64,000 bases of DNA from Anaerolineae bacterium (lineage in GTDB: Bacteria > Chloroflexota > Anaerolineae > 4572-78 > J111): the NCBI GenBank assembly GCA_022071955.1, contig JAJVIM010000009.1:62001-126000 (forward strand). The letters are read 5' to 3'. Both the position numbers and the translations under genes were made by a program. The notes beneath the pieces were generated by a model. It did no database searches. It had not been told where the DNA came from and saw nothing but the letters and a program-made list of their open reading frames with translations. Shown here in pieces: positions 1 through 7,736 of this stretch; positions within the stretch are counted from its first letter, which is position 1; the number at the start of each line of letters is the position of its first letter.

Positions 1-1505
1 ACAATGGCGGTGGTAACGGCATCGTTGAGGCCAACTTCTGAGTTGCGTTTGGCCCGATCCCACATTGTGCTGCGGTCAGACAGCATACCGGGGAAAACGC
101 GGGTGTCGTTGCCGGTGGGCGCGCCAATCACTTCCAGATCGACTTCAGGATAGAGGATTTTCATCATATCCGGCAGATCGCGGTTAGAGCCGTTGAATTT
201 GTGGAAAGCGGTGCCGCCGGTGGGGTTGCGGTCTTTGGCGTAGGGGAACCAGCCAGTCAGGGTGGGGTCCGGGTTGAGCGAAACCGCCGCATTATCGGCA
301 TATTCGTGTTTCATGGTGGGCATGTGGCAATCCTGGCAGCGCTGGAAATCGGCCGAACCTTCGGTGCCAAAGGCGCTGAACTTCCACTCGGTGTAGGTGC
401 GCTGCTCGGGCATGCCGTGGTTGAGCACCGGCACGGTCAGATCGTGGCAGGAGCCGCAAAACTCGGACGAGCGGATAAATTCGCCGTCAAAAGTTGGGTG
501 CTCCAGCGAGATGGACTGGGCCTGATAATCCGGCACGCCATTGACCACGGGCGGGCCGATGGGCACTTCAAAGTGGATGGGGGTGGAGCCATCGGGGCTG
601 ATGGCTACCATTTGGCCGAGCACATTGGTTACGCCGGAAGATGGCCAGCCGGGCGGGTAAATGCCGTAAGTTTGACCGGTGTAGTTGGTCAGCGTGCCAT
701 CGGTTTTTTGCATTGGCACATCGCTAAAGAACATATCCACCGACCCCGGATATTTGCCGCCGTAGGTCATGCCATCGTTAATTTGCAGGGTGGTGTCGCC
801 GTAGGGCATACCTTCTTTGGGGCCTTGCGGAAAGTCGTTTCCGGCGTGCGGCCAATCAGAAATGCCGGCCATCATTTTCCAAACCGGGTCATTTCTAAAC
901 TGGTCGCCGAGGCCAAAGGCATCTAATTGAGCCGCCATCTGGGGGTCTTTAACGGTGACATTGCCGATAACCCGGTGGCAGAACTCGCACATAATGCCTT
1001 CGGTATCGGTGGAGGCCAAAATACTCTGGAGCATGGTACTGCCATCGGCCGCACCGCCCAGTTGCGGGTCAAAGCGGCCGGAGTACCAGCCATTGGGGCT
1101 GTGACAGCGGAAGCACATATTGCCCGCACCGTCTTCGCCGGTAAGCCCTTTGATGGTTTCATTGACAATAACCTGATTGGCCCGGAAGATGGGGTCACGG
1201 GCGGCACTGGCCATGCTGGTGCCGGCCCAGTTGCCAAAGTGGCCGGTGTTCTGGTCGATGGAGCCGCCGTGGCAGGCCGCACAGGTAACCACAAACTCAA
1301 AGACGTTGTACGGGGCAGGCATGGTAATGTTGGCCAGTTCCTGCTCCTGGGTGCCGGGGTTGGGCACGGTTCCGCGCGGCGGGGTGCGGTTCGGGGCGTC
1401 GGCGTGAACCACGCCCGCCAACAACAGGGTCAACAAAAAGGCTAAGCCTACCCGCAGCCGAAACGGAGAATAGATATGATTGATGATTTTGCTAAGCTGT
1501 GTCAT
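1..1505 (-). CDS. multihaem cytochrome c, partial (3' end outside window)
   Basis: Open reading frame read on the minus strand from ATG at 1505 and still open at base 1, so the C-terminus is missing; about 501 codons are visible. A GGGGGAT ribosome site precedes the ATG. The N-terminus is a signal peptide (basic start, then LAFLLTLLLAGVVHADA), so the protein is exported. Five CXXCH haem c motifs are visible in order: CAACH, CFRCH, CEFCH, CGSCH and CQDCH. The spacing and HSPNGWYSG-like context resemble cytochrome c554 / extracellular multihaem families, but I cannot assign a substrate. The gene follows the small exported protein at 1516-2106 by 10 bases, so the two are probably co-transcribed. 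Likely role: electron transfer on the outer face of the cell (inference). Open frames on the plus strand here are shadows of this gene. Confidence 0.88.
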   Translation of the reverse strand, partial: MTQLSKIINHIYSPFRLRVGLAFLLTLLLAGVVHADAPNRTPPRGTVPNPGTQEQELANITMPAPYNVFEFVVTCAACHGGSIDQNTGHFGNWAGTSMASAARDPIFRANQVIVNETIKGLTGEDGAGNMCFRCHSPNGWYSGRFDPQLGGAADGSTMLQSILASTDTEGIMCEFCHRVIGNVTVKDPQMAAQLDAFGLGDQFRNDPVWKMMAGISDWPHAGNDFPQGPKEGMPYGDTTLQINDGMTYGGKYPGSVDMFFSDVPMQKTDGTLTNYTGQTYGIYPPGWPSSGVTNVLGQMVAISPDGSTPIHFEVPIGPPVVNGVPDYQAQSISLEHPTFDGEFIRSSEFCGSCHDLTVPVLNHGMPEQRTYTEWKFSAFGTEGSADFQRCQDCHMPTMKHEYADNAAVSLNPDPTLTGWFPYAKDRNPTGGTAFHKFNGSNRDLPDMMKILYPEVDLEVIGAPTGNDTRVFPGMLSDRSTMWDRAKRNSEVGLNDAVTTAI

Positions 1506-1515
1506 GGTGATCCCC

Positions 1516-2106
1516 CTACTTCTGCGCCGGCCAGCGTTCAAGTTCAAGGAAAAGTTCGCCGTTAAAATTCTTGTTCAGGGTTAACGTGCCTTCGCCTCTG
1601 GACCAGCGGCCATCGGCCGGCCCCATTGGCAACAGGGCCAGCCCGGTGAATCTGGCCGGGTCCGTAGCCGGGTTAAAATCCAGCTCGGCTTTAAAAACGC
1701 CCTCAATCAGTTCTGGCACGTAGCGAGCCCGGTTGGGGTTTTTAAAGACTTTTTCGTTGGCCAAAATCCATTTGCCCTGAACGTACCAAACGCCGGGCTT
1801 TTGGCCGGGCATCTCTTTTTGGGGCGAGAAAGCAGTAAAGCTCAGCTCAAATTTACCCACCGGCACCAATTTGGCTTTGGATTTAGCCAGCGCCTGGATG
1901 GTAAATCCGCTGGTCAACGTACCTTCTTTCGTGTCAACGGTTTGGCCGGGGTCAACTATCTGTCCCTGGGTTAATCGCCAAATAACGGTTTCCTTTTCTG
2001 TGGGTGCTTTTTTTGCAAATGGGGTGGCGGCAAACGCAGACGCCGAAAAAACTACAGCTAATAGTGTGCCTATGGCAATGATGATCAGGTATTTTCTGCC
2101 TGGCAT
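1516..2106 (-). CDS. small exported protein of unknown function
   Basis: 196 residues. A clear signal peptide (KYLIIIAIGTLLAVVFSASAFA) precedes a mature domain of about 170 residues that is rich in beta-type segments and contains no cysteine, so it carries no haem. An AGGAGG ribosome site lies 9 bases before the ATG. I do not recognise the family. The mature part has phrases such as GVWYVQGKW and GEGTLTLNKNFNGELFLELERW, which suggest an extracytoplasmic beta-sandwich. It is the gene directly upstream of the multihaem cytochrome (10-base gap, same strand), so a partner or accessory role to that cytochrome is the simplest inference. Nothing in the sequence proves it. Confidence 0.75.
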   Translation of the reverse strand: MPGRKYLIIIAIGTLLAVVFSASAFAATPFAKKAPTEKETVIWRLTQGQIVDPGQTVDTKEGTLTSGFTIQALAKSKAKLVPVGKFELSFTAFSPQKEMPGQKPGVWYVQGKWILANEKVFKNPNRARYVPELIEGVFKAELDFNPATDPARFTGLALLPMGPADGRWSRGEGTLTLNKNFNGELFLELERWPAQK

Positions 2107-2351
2107 AAAGTGTGTCCTCCTGTTAACTTACAAATTGCCTGAATACACAAAAATGGTCTGGTGTGGCATAAATCGATACGCAAAACCTCCTTTTGAGTGC
2201 CAACAGTTCTTTTATGGCCCGAAGTCTCTTTGACCCATTTTTTTTGACACAAACAGGATACAATGAAAGTGAGGCGGGCACATCCGGCACAAGGCGAGAA
2301 TCCCCCCCCGTCGGCCAGCCGGATTTTTGTTCCGTTAAGCGACCGGGGCTG

Positions 2352-2366
2352 CACCTGGTCAGGTGA
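2352..2366. repeat. palindromic 15-mer, copy 1 (CACCTGGTCAGGTGA)
   Basis: The sequence CACCTGGTCAGGTGA is an inverted repeat (CACCTG-GT-CAGGTG). An identical copy is at 2916-2930. Each copy lies just downstream of the stop codon of one of the two response-regulator genes. Here it can also fold as CCTGGT-CACCTG-ACCAGG on the minus-strand transcript. It could be an operator, an RNA hairpin or a dispersed repeat. The rest of 2107-2396, between the response regulator and the exported protein, holds no gene I can support. Confidence 0.6.
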
Positions 2367-2396
2367 CCAGGGTAAAAGCAGGAAATTTTTGGGCAC

Positions 2397-2837
2397 TCAA
2401 ACGTTTTGAGGCGTTACGGGGAAAAGTGACGACGCGCCGTGGCCGGCAGCAAGGCGAATGGTCTCGGCCAATTGGGCCGCCGAAACATTTTTAGAGAGGC
2501 AGTAACGGGCCCCTTCGTGCAGCGCGTGCTGCACGAGTTTGTCTTCGCCGCCGGTAGTTGTGAGGATAATTATTTGGGTTTGGGGGCAGTAGTGATGAAT
2601 CACCCGAGTAGCTCGCAGGCCGCCCATTACTGGCATCAACAAATCCAGCAGGACAACATCGGGGTTAAGTTGCCGGCAAAGTTTAACCGCCTGTTCCCCA
2701 TTAGCGGCTTCGCCCACCAGTTCCAGATCGTTGTAAGCCAGCAAAAACAGCCGGAGACCGTTCCTGACAATTGGGTAGTCATCTGCAATCAGAACCCGAA
2801 TACGGGCATCCGGGGTGTAATTAATGAGCGTTGACAC
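2397..2837 (-). CDS. single-domain response regulator (receiver only)
   Basis: A receiver domain and nothing else. The acidic pair is in VLIADD, the phospho-acceptor Asp is D65 in DVVLLDLLMP (counted from a GTG start at 2837), Thr is in ILTTTG and Lys in LSKNVSA. It is closely similar to the receiver of the neighbouring NarL-type regulator but ends after the receiver, with no helix-turn-helix. The frame is open up to a TTG at 2870. That position touches the T-run of the upstream terminator, so I prefer the GTG at 2837. It probably receives phosphate from the kinase at 3702-7442, or competes for it, and acts through protein contacts (inference). The start choice is uncertain by 11 codons. Confidence 0.8.
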   Translation of the reverse strand: MSTLINYTPDARIRVLIADDYPIVRNGLRLFLLAYNDLELVGEAANGEQAVKLCRQLNPDVVLLDLLMPVMGGLRATRVIHHYCPQTQIIILTTTGGEDKLVQHALHEGARYCLSKNVSAAQLAETIRLAAGHGASSLFPVTPQNV

Positions 2838-2876
2838 GGTTACCCATCCCTGCCCCCCTACCCTCCACAATACAAT

Positions 2877-2910
2877 AAAAACTCCCCTGCTGCATCCGGC
2901 AGCGGGGGAG
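2877..2910 (-). terminator. rho-independent terminator after the NarL-type regulator
   Basis: On the minus strand a 12-bp stem with one mismatch (arms at 2899-2910 and 2882-2893, loop of 5) is followed by TTTTT (2881-2877). It lies 50 bases past the stop codon of the regulator at 2961-3683 and just before the receiver-only gene. Confidence 0.8.
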
Positions 2911-2915
2911 ACTCA

Positions 2916-2930
2916 CACCTGGTCAGGTGA
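2916..2930. repeat. palindromic 15-mer, copy 2 (CACCTGGTCAGGTGA)
   Basis: Exact copy of the 15-mer at 2352-2366. It sits between the stop codon of the NarL-type regulator and its terminator hairpin, so it would be in the 3' untranslated part of that mRNA. Confidence 0.6.
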
Positions 2931-2960
2931 TGGGTTTTTTGCCCGGTCACACGAGGGGGG

Positions 2961-3683
2961 TTATTTATTGCGGCGTTTGGCAGCAGCACCGGGGGTGTCA
3001 ACAAGCTGGTGTTCCCAGGCCACAGCGGCGGCTTCGGCCCGGCTGCTAACGCCCAGTTTGTCTAAAATACTGCTCACGTGGAATTTTACGGTTGACAGCC
3101 CAATGGTCAGTTCTTTGGCGATATCGGGGTTGGTTTTCCCTTTGACCATTAAAGTCAACACGTCTAATTCGCGCGGGGTTAAATCCTGGCCGGGAGTTGG
3201 CGGCTGAATTGTAGCCTGAATCAAAGCCTGGGTGGCCTCGGGGGCCAGAGTTGGGCGGCCGGCGTAGACCGTTCTGATCGCCTGGGCCAGGTCATCCGCC
3301 GATACGTTTTTGAGCAAATAGCCGGTTGCCCCGGCCTGCAACGCCTCTTGCACCAGCTCGGCTTCCTGAAAACTGGTCAAAACGATGATTCGGATGTGGG
3401 GCCAGCGGCCGATGATCCGGCGAGTCGCTTCGGCCCCATTGATGCCCGGCATCATCAAGTCCATCAGAATCACATCGGGCTGGAGGAGATCCTGGCACAG
3501 CGACACGGCCTCTTCACCGGAGGAGGCCTCGCCCACCAGCCGCAAATCTTCAAAAGCCATCAAAAAAAATTTCAGACCGGTACGCATTACAGCGTGGTCA
3601 TCTACAATTAATACCTTGATTGGTAGCGAAGCCTTGCTATAGTTGTGCACTGGTTTTTTCATTGGGTTATGCACCTGCTGCAT
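2961..3683 (-). CDS. NarL/FixJ-type response regulator
   Basis: 240 residues. An N-terminal receiver domain (acidic pair in VLIVDDH, phospho-acceptor D75 in LMDLMMPG, Lys in LLKNVSA) is followed by a LuxR-type helix-turn-helix at about 175-235 (LTPRELDVLTLMVKGKTNPD, then STVKFHVSSILDKLGVSSR). It is therefore a DNA-binding transcription regulator. It lies 18 bases downstream of the histidine kinase at 3702-7442 on the same strand, and that kinase has the HisKA_3 catalytic type usual for NarL partners, so the two form a two-component pair. Targets are unknown; the cytochrome genes downstream are candidates by position only. The ATG at 3683 and a second Met at codon 8 are both possible starts. 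Confidence 0.92.
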   Translation of the reverse strand: MQQVHNPMKKPVHNYSKASLPIKVLIVDDHAVMRTGLKFFLMAFEDLRLVGEASSGEEAVSLCQDLLQPDVILMDLMMPGINGAEATRRIIGRWPHIRIIVLTSFQEAELVQEALQAGATGYLLKNVSADDLAQAIRTVYAGRPTLAPEATQALIQATIQPPTPGQDLTPRELDVLTLMVKGKTNPDIAKELTIGLSTVKFHVSSILDKLGVSSRAEAAAVAWEHQLVDTPGAAAKRRNK

Positions 3684-3701
3684 AGTTAAATACTTTGCCT
3701 A

Positions 3702-6700
3702 TTAATCAGTTTGCGGCCAAACCACTCCAACTTCCGTGCCCTGGCCAATCTGCGATGTTACCTTTAAAGTTGCGCCAATCGCCTGGGCGCGCTCCTGCAT
3801 AATACCCAAACCGAGGTGCCCGGCAGGGATACCGGCCAAATCAAACCCCAGCCCGTTATCCCGAACAGTCAATTCTACTCGATAGGCCGGGCTAACGTTG
3901 TCTGCTGCCGGGTTGAGCGGTGCGTGCGTAAGTTTAACCCGCACATCATCGGCCTGAGCGTGTTTGACAATATTGTTTAACGCCTCCTGTGCAATGCGAT
4001 ACAACGTAACCTGCACGTCTGACGGCAGCACCGGCAGCGGGGTTATATCTAATTGGATGGGGATTCGGGTCCGGCTCACCATGGCGGTAACCAACTGCTG
4101 GAGCAGTTCGTCCAGCTTGGAGTCGGTCAGAGCAGACGGTCGCAGTTCCAGCAGCAGCGTCCGCATTTCCGCCAGTGCGCCTTTGGTTAGAGTTTGCAGT
4201 TCAGCCAGGCAGAGTTCGCCCTGATCCGGGCGATTTTTCCACAAAATGGGCAACACTTCGGCGGCCAAACTGGCCGAAAACAGAGTCTGGCTCACCGCAT
4301 CGTGCAGGTCTCGAGACAGACGCTGCCGTTCTTGCATGGTGGCCAATTCCTGAGCCTGCTCGTACAGGCGGTGGTTTTCAATTGTAACGGCTACCTGGTT
4401 GGCAAAGGCCTGAGTTAATTTGATCTGTTGGGGAGTGTAATAGTTTGGCCGGTTATGCCGAATCTCCAACACCCCAATTGCCCGGTCTTTGATAGACAGC
4501 GGAATCCCCAGCCACGAGCGTACCTGCTGGCAATCATTGCTCATCAGGCTATCCATTGTGGAATCAAAAATCCGGGCGACCACCGGCTCGGCGCGAGTAT
4601 CGGCAATAATCACCGGCTGCTGTTCTTGAATAACCTTTTGCCAGATTGGAGTTATTTCCAGCAGCAACGGAAACTGTTCGCCGCCGGTTAACGGCAATGA
4701 TTTGCGGCTGGCTAATACAACCAAAACGTTTTCCCTGAGGCTATAAACCGTAGCGCAGCTATAATCAACCACAGCTTTGAGGCTATCCAGCACCAACTGC
4801 AACCGAGGCTCTAATTCAAGCGTAAGCGCCAGGTTGCCAGAAATTTCAAGCAGGGTGGAAAGCTCCTGAGTGCGTTCCTGCACCCGCTGCTCCAGCAATT
4901 GGTAAGCCTGCACCCGTTCGGTAATATCCTGTTTAATGGCGATAAAGTGGGTGATATTGCGGTTTTTATCAAGCACAGGGGTAATAGTTTGCCCTTCGGT
5001 GTAAAGGCTGCCATCTTTACGCCGATTGACCAGCTCGCCGCTCCACACCTGCCCGGCCAAAATTGTCTGCCAAAGCCGGTCATAAAACTCCGGGGGCTGC
5101 TGGTTGGATTTGAGAAAGCGCATATTCTGGCCAATGATCTCTTCAACTTCATACCCGGTCATTGTGGTGATGGCGGGGTTGGCCCAACGCACAATACCTT
5201 GCTGGTCGGTAATAATGACGCCGTTGGCGGCGGCCTGCAAAGCGGTGGTGCGGAGCCGCAACCGCTGCTCTACTTTTTCACGCTCCTCAATTTCTGCCCA
5301 AAGCTCCTTGTTGGTGTTGGCCAGTTGCTGCGTCCGCTCGCGCACCCGCACTTCCAGTTCAAGCCGCGCCTTCTCCAGCGCAGCTTCGGCCTGCTTTCTG
5401 GCGGTAATATCCTGAATGATCCCGGTAAAGAAGACCTCGCCCTGCATATTCCAGCTTGAAATTGAAAGCTGCAACGGAAATTCTTCACCATTTTTGCGCC
5501 GGCCGGATAATTCGATGGTCGATCTGACCAGGTTTGAGGTTTTATCTTTAACGGATTGAGAAAGGGCCGATACGTGAAAATGTTTCAGACTGTCTGGAAT
5601 CATCAGAGTCATATTTTGGCCGGTAACCTCTGCCGCCGAATAGCCAAAAATGGTGGTGGCAGCCGGGTTCCAAAACATAATTTGGCCGCGGTCATCAATA
5701 GCGATAATCGCCTCGTTGGCGGCCTGCACCACAGACCGAAAACGCGCCTCGCTGTTTTCCAGCGAGCGCATGGTGCGCGTATTTAACAGCGAGATGGCCA
5801 CCAGTTCGCCAAAAGCGGTGGTCATCCGGCCATCGTTTTCAGAAAAGCCCAGTGGTTTGTTGATCAGTGCCAAAACGCCCACGGCAATACCCTTTACCAC
5901 CAGTGGGGTCAACAAAATATTCCACTGGTCGTCAGTTGCGGCCAGCTTGTCATTTTCGTGGTGCTCAAGGTAGTTAAAAACAGGCCGGCCGGTTAAATAA
6001 GCTTGCTGGGTTAATTCTGCAATCAACGGTGATGATTGAAAGGTTGCAAAGCTGTGGCGATTGAGCGCATCTTCAAAAACAATCTGATGGCTGGTTTTGT
6101 CGTCGTCACCTAACAAAGCAATATAGCCACCGCCAGCGCCAACGAGGTTGCTGCAAATCAGGAAAATTTTCCGGGCCACATTTTCAAAATCGTGGTGTTC
6201 CAGCACGGCCCGAGCGCCGGTGAGTAACCCGGCAATTTCCACCTGCCGTTCGCGGGTTTCGGTCAGCGCCTTGCGCAAATCTTCCTGCAAATTCTCGTGC
6301 TGGGTAATATCATGAACCACCAGCACAATACCGGCCACTGCGCTGCTGTGCGCAATTGGGGCGGCGGCAATAAGAACAGTCCGGCTTGCGCCGTTTGCGC
6401 CGCTAACCGTGTAACGTTCCCCGGCCACCGGCTGCCCATTCAACACTCGCTGCACGGGTAAATCCTGCGGGGCCACCGGGTTGCCATCGCGGTAGCGCAG
6501 CCGCAGCCGTTCAGCCAGCACGTTGTGATGAGTTCCCACCATATTGAAGCCAGCAACCAAAATGGCCGAAGGGTTGGCTTTGCGGGCGACCCCAGCGGTA
6601 TCGAATACAATCACCCCGTCGGACATGGCCGCAAATACCGCATCAAGTTCATCGGCGCGCTGTTTGGCCTCAATTGCCAGAGCTTCGGCCCGCTCCCGTT

Positions 6701-7442
6701 CCTGTTCAACCTGGGCCAGCAGCCGCTCGCGCTCCTGCTCCACCCGTTTGCGCTCATTAATCTGTTGCTGAAGAGCCACGTTGGTCTGCTCCAGCGTTGC
6801 CGTCCGTTCTTGAATTCGTTGTTCCAGGTCTTCGTGAACCCAACGCAGTGCTTCTTCGGCCTGTTTGCGGATTGAAATATCCCTCAGAATCAGGGTGATC
6901 GAAGGCTTGCCATCCCGGACAATGGTTGACACGCTGACTTCAGCCGGAAATTCGGTGCCATTCTTGCGGTGGGCAATCCATTCAATCTGGTTTTTTTGCG
7001 TTGTCTGCCCGCTGCCGGGGTTAAGCAGCTTTTGAAAGTAATCGAGCCGGTCTGTAGCCAGCCGCGGCGGCAAAAGGAGCGTTACCGCTGAGCCAATTGC
7101 CTCGTGCGCTGAATACCCAAATATCCGCTCGGCGGCCTGGTTATAAACAACGATGGTCAAATTGTGGTCTGTGGCAATAATGGCATCCGCAGCGGTATTC
7201 AGCAGATTGGCCAGTTGTTGTTCACTGACGTGGCGCTCAACTTCGGCCTTTTCCCGTGCGATAAACTGTCGGCCCAGCACAAAATACAAAAACACAACTG
7301 TGAAAACAATCAAACCGAGGTGAAATTCCAGAAAACGGGTGTGATCGGTTGTCAGCAGATCAAAAGCCAGGTCTAACGTTAAAATGATAAAACCGGTAAC
7401 GGCCGCCGAGATCAGGGCCGGCCGCGATAAAAACTTTCCCAA
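3702..7442 (-). CDS. membrane-linked PAS/GAF sensor histidine kinase (NarX/DegS type)
   Basis: 1246 residues. Two membrane segments lie in the first 60 residues (ISAAVTGFIILTLDLAFDLL and a second one ending LYFVLGRQF). They are followed by a run of PAS domains (about 75-195, 255-380, 555-680, 720-860), separated by heptad-rich linkers, with one GAF between the second and third PAS and another after the last. The C-terminus is a HisKA_3 dimerisation domain with the acceptor His at about 1047 (LSRDLHDAVSQTL) and an ATPase domain with N-box (EALNNIVKHA) and G-boxes (DNGLGFD, GHLGLGIMQERA). This is a NarL-family kinase. The start is TTG at 7442 with GGAGAG 7 bases upstream; no better ATG exists upstream. 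Many stacked PAS domains suggest redox, oxygen or small-ligand sensing, but no haem or flavin signature is obvious. The regulator at 2961-3683 follows. Confidence 0.92.
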   Translation of the reverse strand: MGKFLSRPALISAAVTGFIILTLDLAFDLLTTDHTRFLEFHLGLIVFTVVFLYFVLGRQFIAREKAEVERHVSEQQLANLLNTAADAIIATDHNLTIVVYNQAAERIFGYSAHEAIGSAVTLLLPPRLATDRLDYFQKLLNPGSGQTTQKNQIEWIAHRKNGTEFPAEVSVSTIVRDGKPSITLILRDISIRKQAEEALRWVHEDLEQRIQERTATLEQTNVALQQQINERKRVEQERERLLAQVEQERERAEALAIEAKQRADELDAVFAAMSDGVIVFDTAGVARKANPSAILVAGFNMVGTHHNVLAERLRLRYRDGNPVAPQDLPVQRVLNGQPVAGERYTVSGANGASRTVLIAAAPIAHSSAVAGIVLVVHDITQHENLQEDLRKALTETRERQVEIAGLLTGARAVLEHHDFENVARKIFLICSNLVGAGGGYIALLGDDDKTSHQIVFEDALNRHSFATFQSSPLIAELTQQAYLTGRPVFNYLEHHENDKLAATDDQWNILLTPLVVKGIAVGVLALINKPLGFSENDGRMTTAFGELVAISLLNTRTMRSLENSEARFRSVVQAANEAIIAIDDRGQIMFWNPAATTIFGYSAAEVTGQNMTLMIPDSLKHFHVSALSQSVKDKTSNLVRSTIELSGRRKNGEEFPLQLSISSWNMQGEVFFTGIIQDITARKQAEAALEKARLELEVRVRERTQQLANTNKELWAEIEEREKVEQRLRLRTTALQAAANGVIITDQQGIVRWANPAITTMTGYEVEEIIGQNMRFLKSNQQPPEFYDRLWQTILAGQVWSGELVNRRKDGSLYTEGQTITPVLDKNRNITHFIAIKQDITERVQAYQLLEQRVQERTQELSTLLEISGNLALTLELEPRLQLVLDSLKAVVDYSCATVYSLRENVLVVLASRKSLPLTGGEQFPLLLEITPIWQKVIQEQQPVIIADTRAEPVVARIFDSTMDSLMSNDCQQVRSWLGIPLSIKDRAIGVLEIRHNRPNYYTPQQIKLTQAFANQVAVTIENHRLYEQAQELATMQERQRLSRDLHDAVSQTLFSASLAAEVLPILWKNRPDQGELCLAELQTLTKGALAEMRTLLLELRPSALTDSKLDELLQQLVTAMVSRTRIPIQLDITPLPVLPSDVQVTLYRIAQEALNNIVKHAQADDVRVKLTHAPLNPAADNVSPAYRVELTVRDNGLGFDLAGIPAGHLGLGIMQERAQAIGATLKVTSQIGQGTEVGVVWPQTD

Positions 7443-7675
7443 CTCTATCTCTCCAAAAAGAGGTGTGATTTTTAAAAGGTTGAGAATGATGGGTTAAATC
7501 TCAGCCACTGACCGGGGAATGCAAACATTTGCCAGAGAGCACCGGTAACCGATTCAACGATTCCTGCATTTTTTTGGCAGATCGGCATGATGTTCTCTGG
7601 TTATGATATTTAATATACACAAGAAAGCAACAGAAAAATCATTAAAAAACAGTTAGAATAATCATCCGGCCCGGC

Positions 7676-7723
7676 AAAAAATTACTCCCCCTCTGCGCGT
7701 TTCCGTTCAAAAGAGGGGGAGTA
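7676..7723 (-). terminator. rho-independent terminator of the formate dehydrogenase operon
   Basis: Arms at 7712-7723 and 7683-7694 form a perfect 12-bp stem (AGAGGGGGAGTA read on the distal arm), followed on the minus strand by ATTTTTT. It lies 13 bases after the stop of fdhA and closes the minus-strand block that starts near 19278. Confidence 0.88.
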
Positions 7724-7736
7724 GTCAACAAGAAAT

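Noticed and set aside
201..1445. Long open frames on the plus strand (201-926, 927-1445)
   Set aside because: They are antisense to the multihaem cytochrome, whose five CXXCH motifs and signal peptide are unambiguous on the minus strand.
2150..2240. Possible c-di-GMP riboswitch (ACGCAAAACCTCC on the plus strand)
   Set aside because: The second half of the aptamer (GGTAGCGGGGTTACC type) is missing and no plus-strand gene follows.
2085..2396. 103-codon minus-strand ORF before the exported protein
   Set aside because: It overlaps the start of a gene with a good ribosome site and has no recognisable features. A possible 13-codon leader peptide in the same region has poor spacing to its Shine-Dalgarno.
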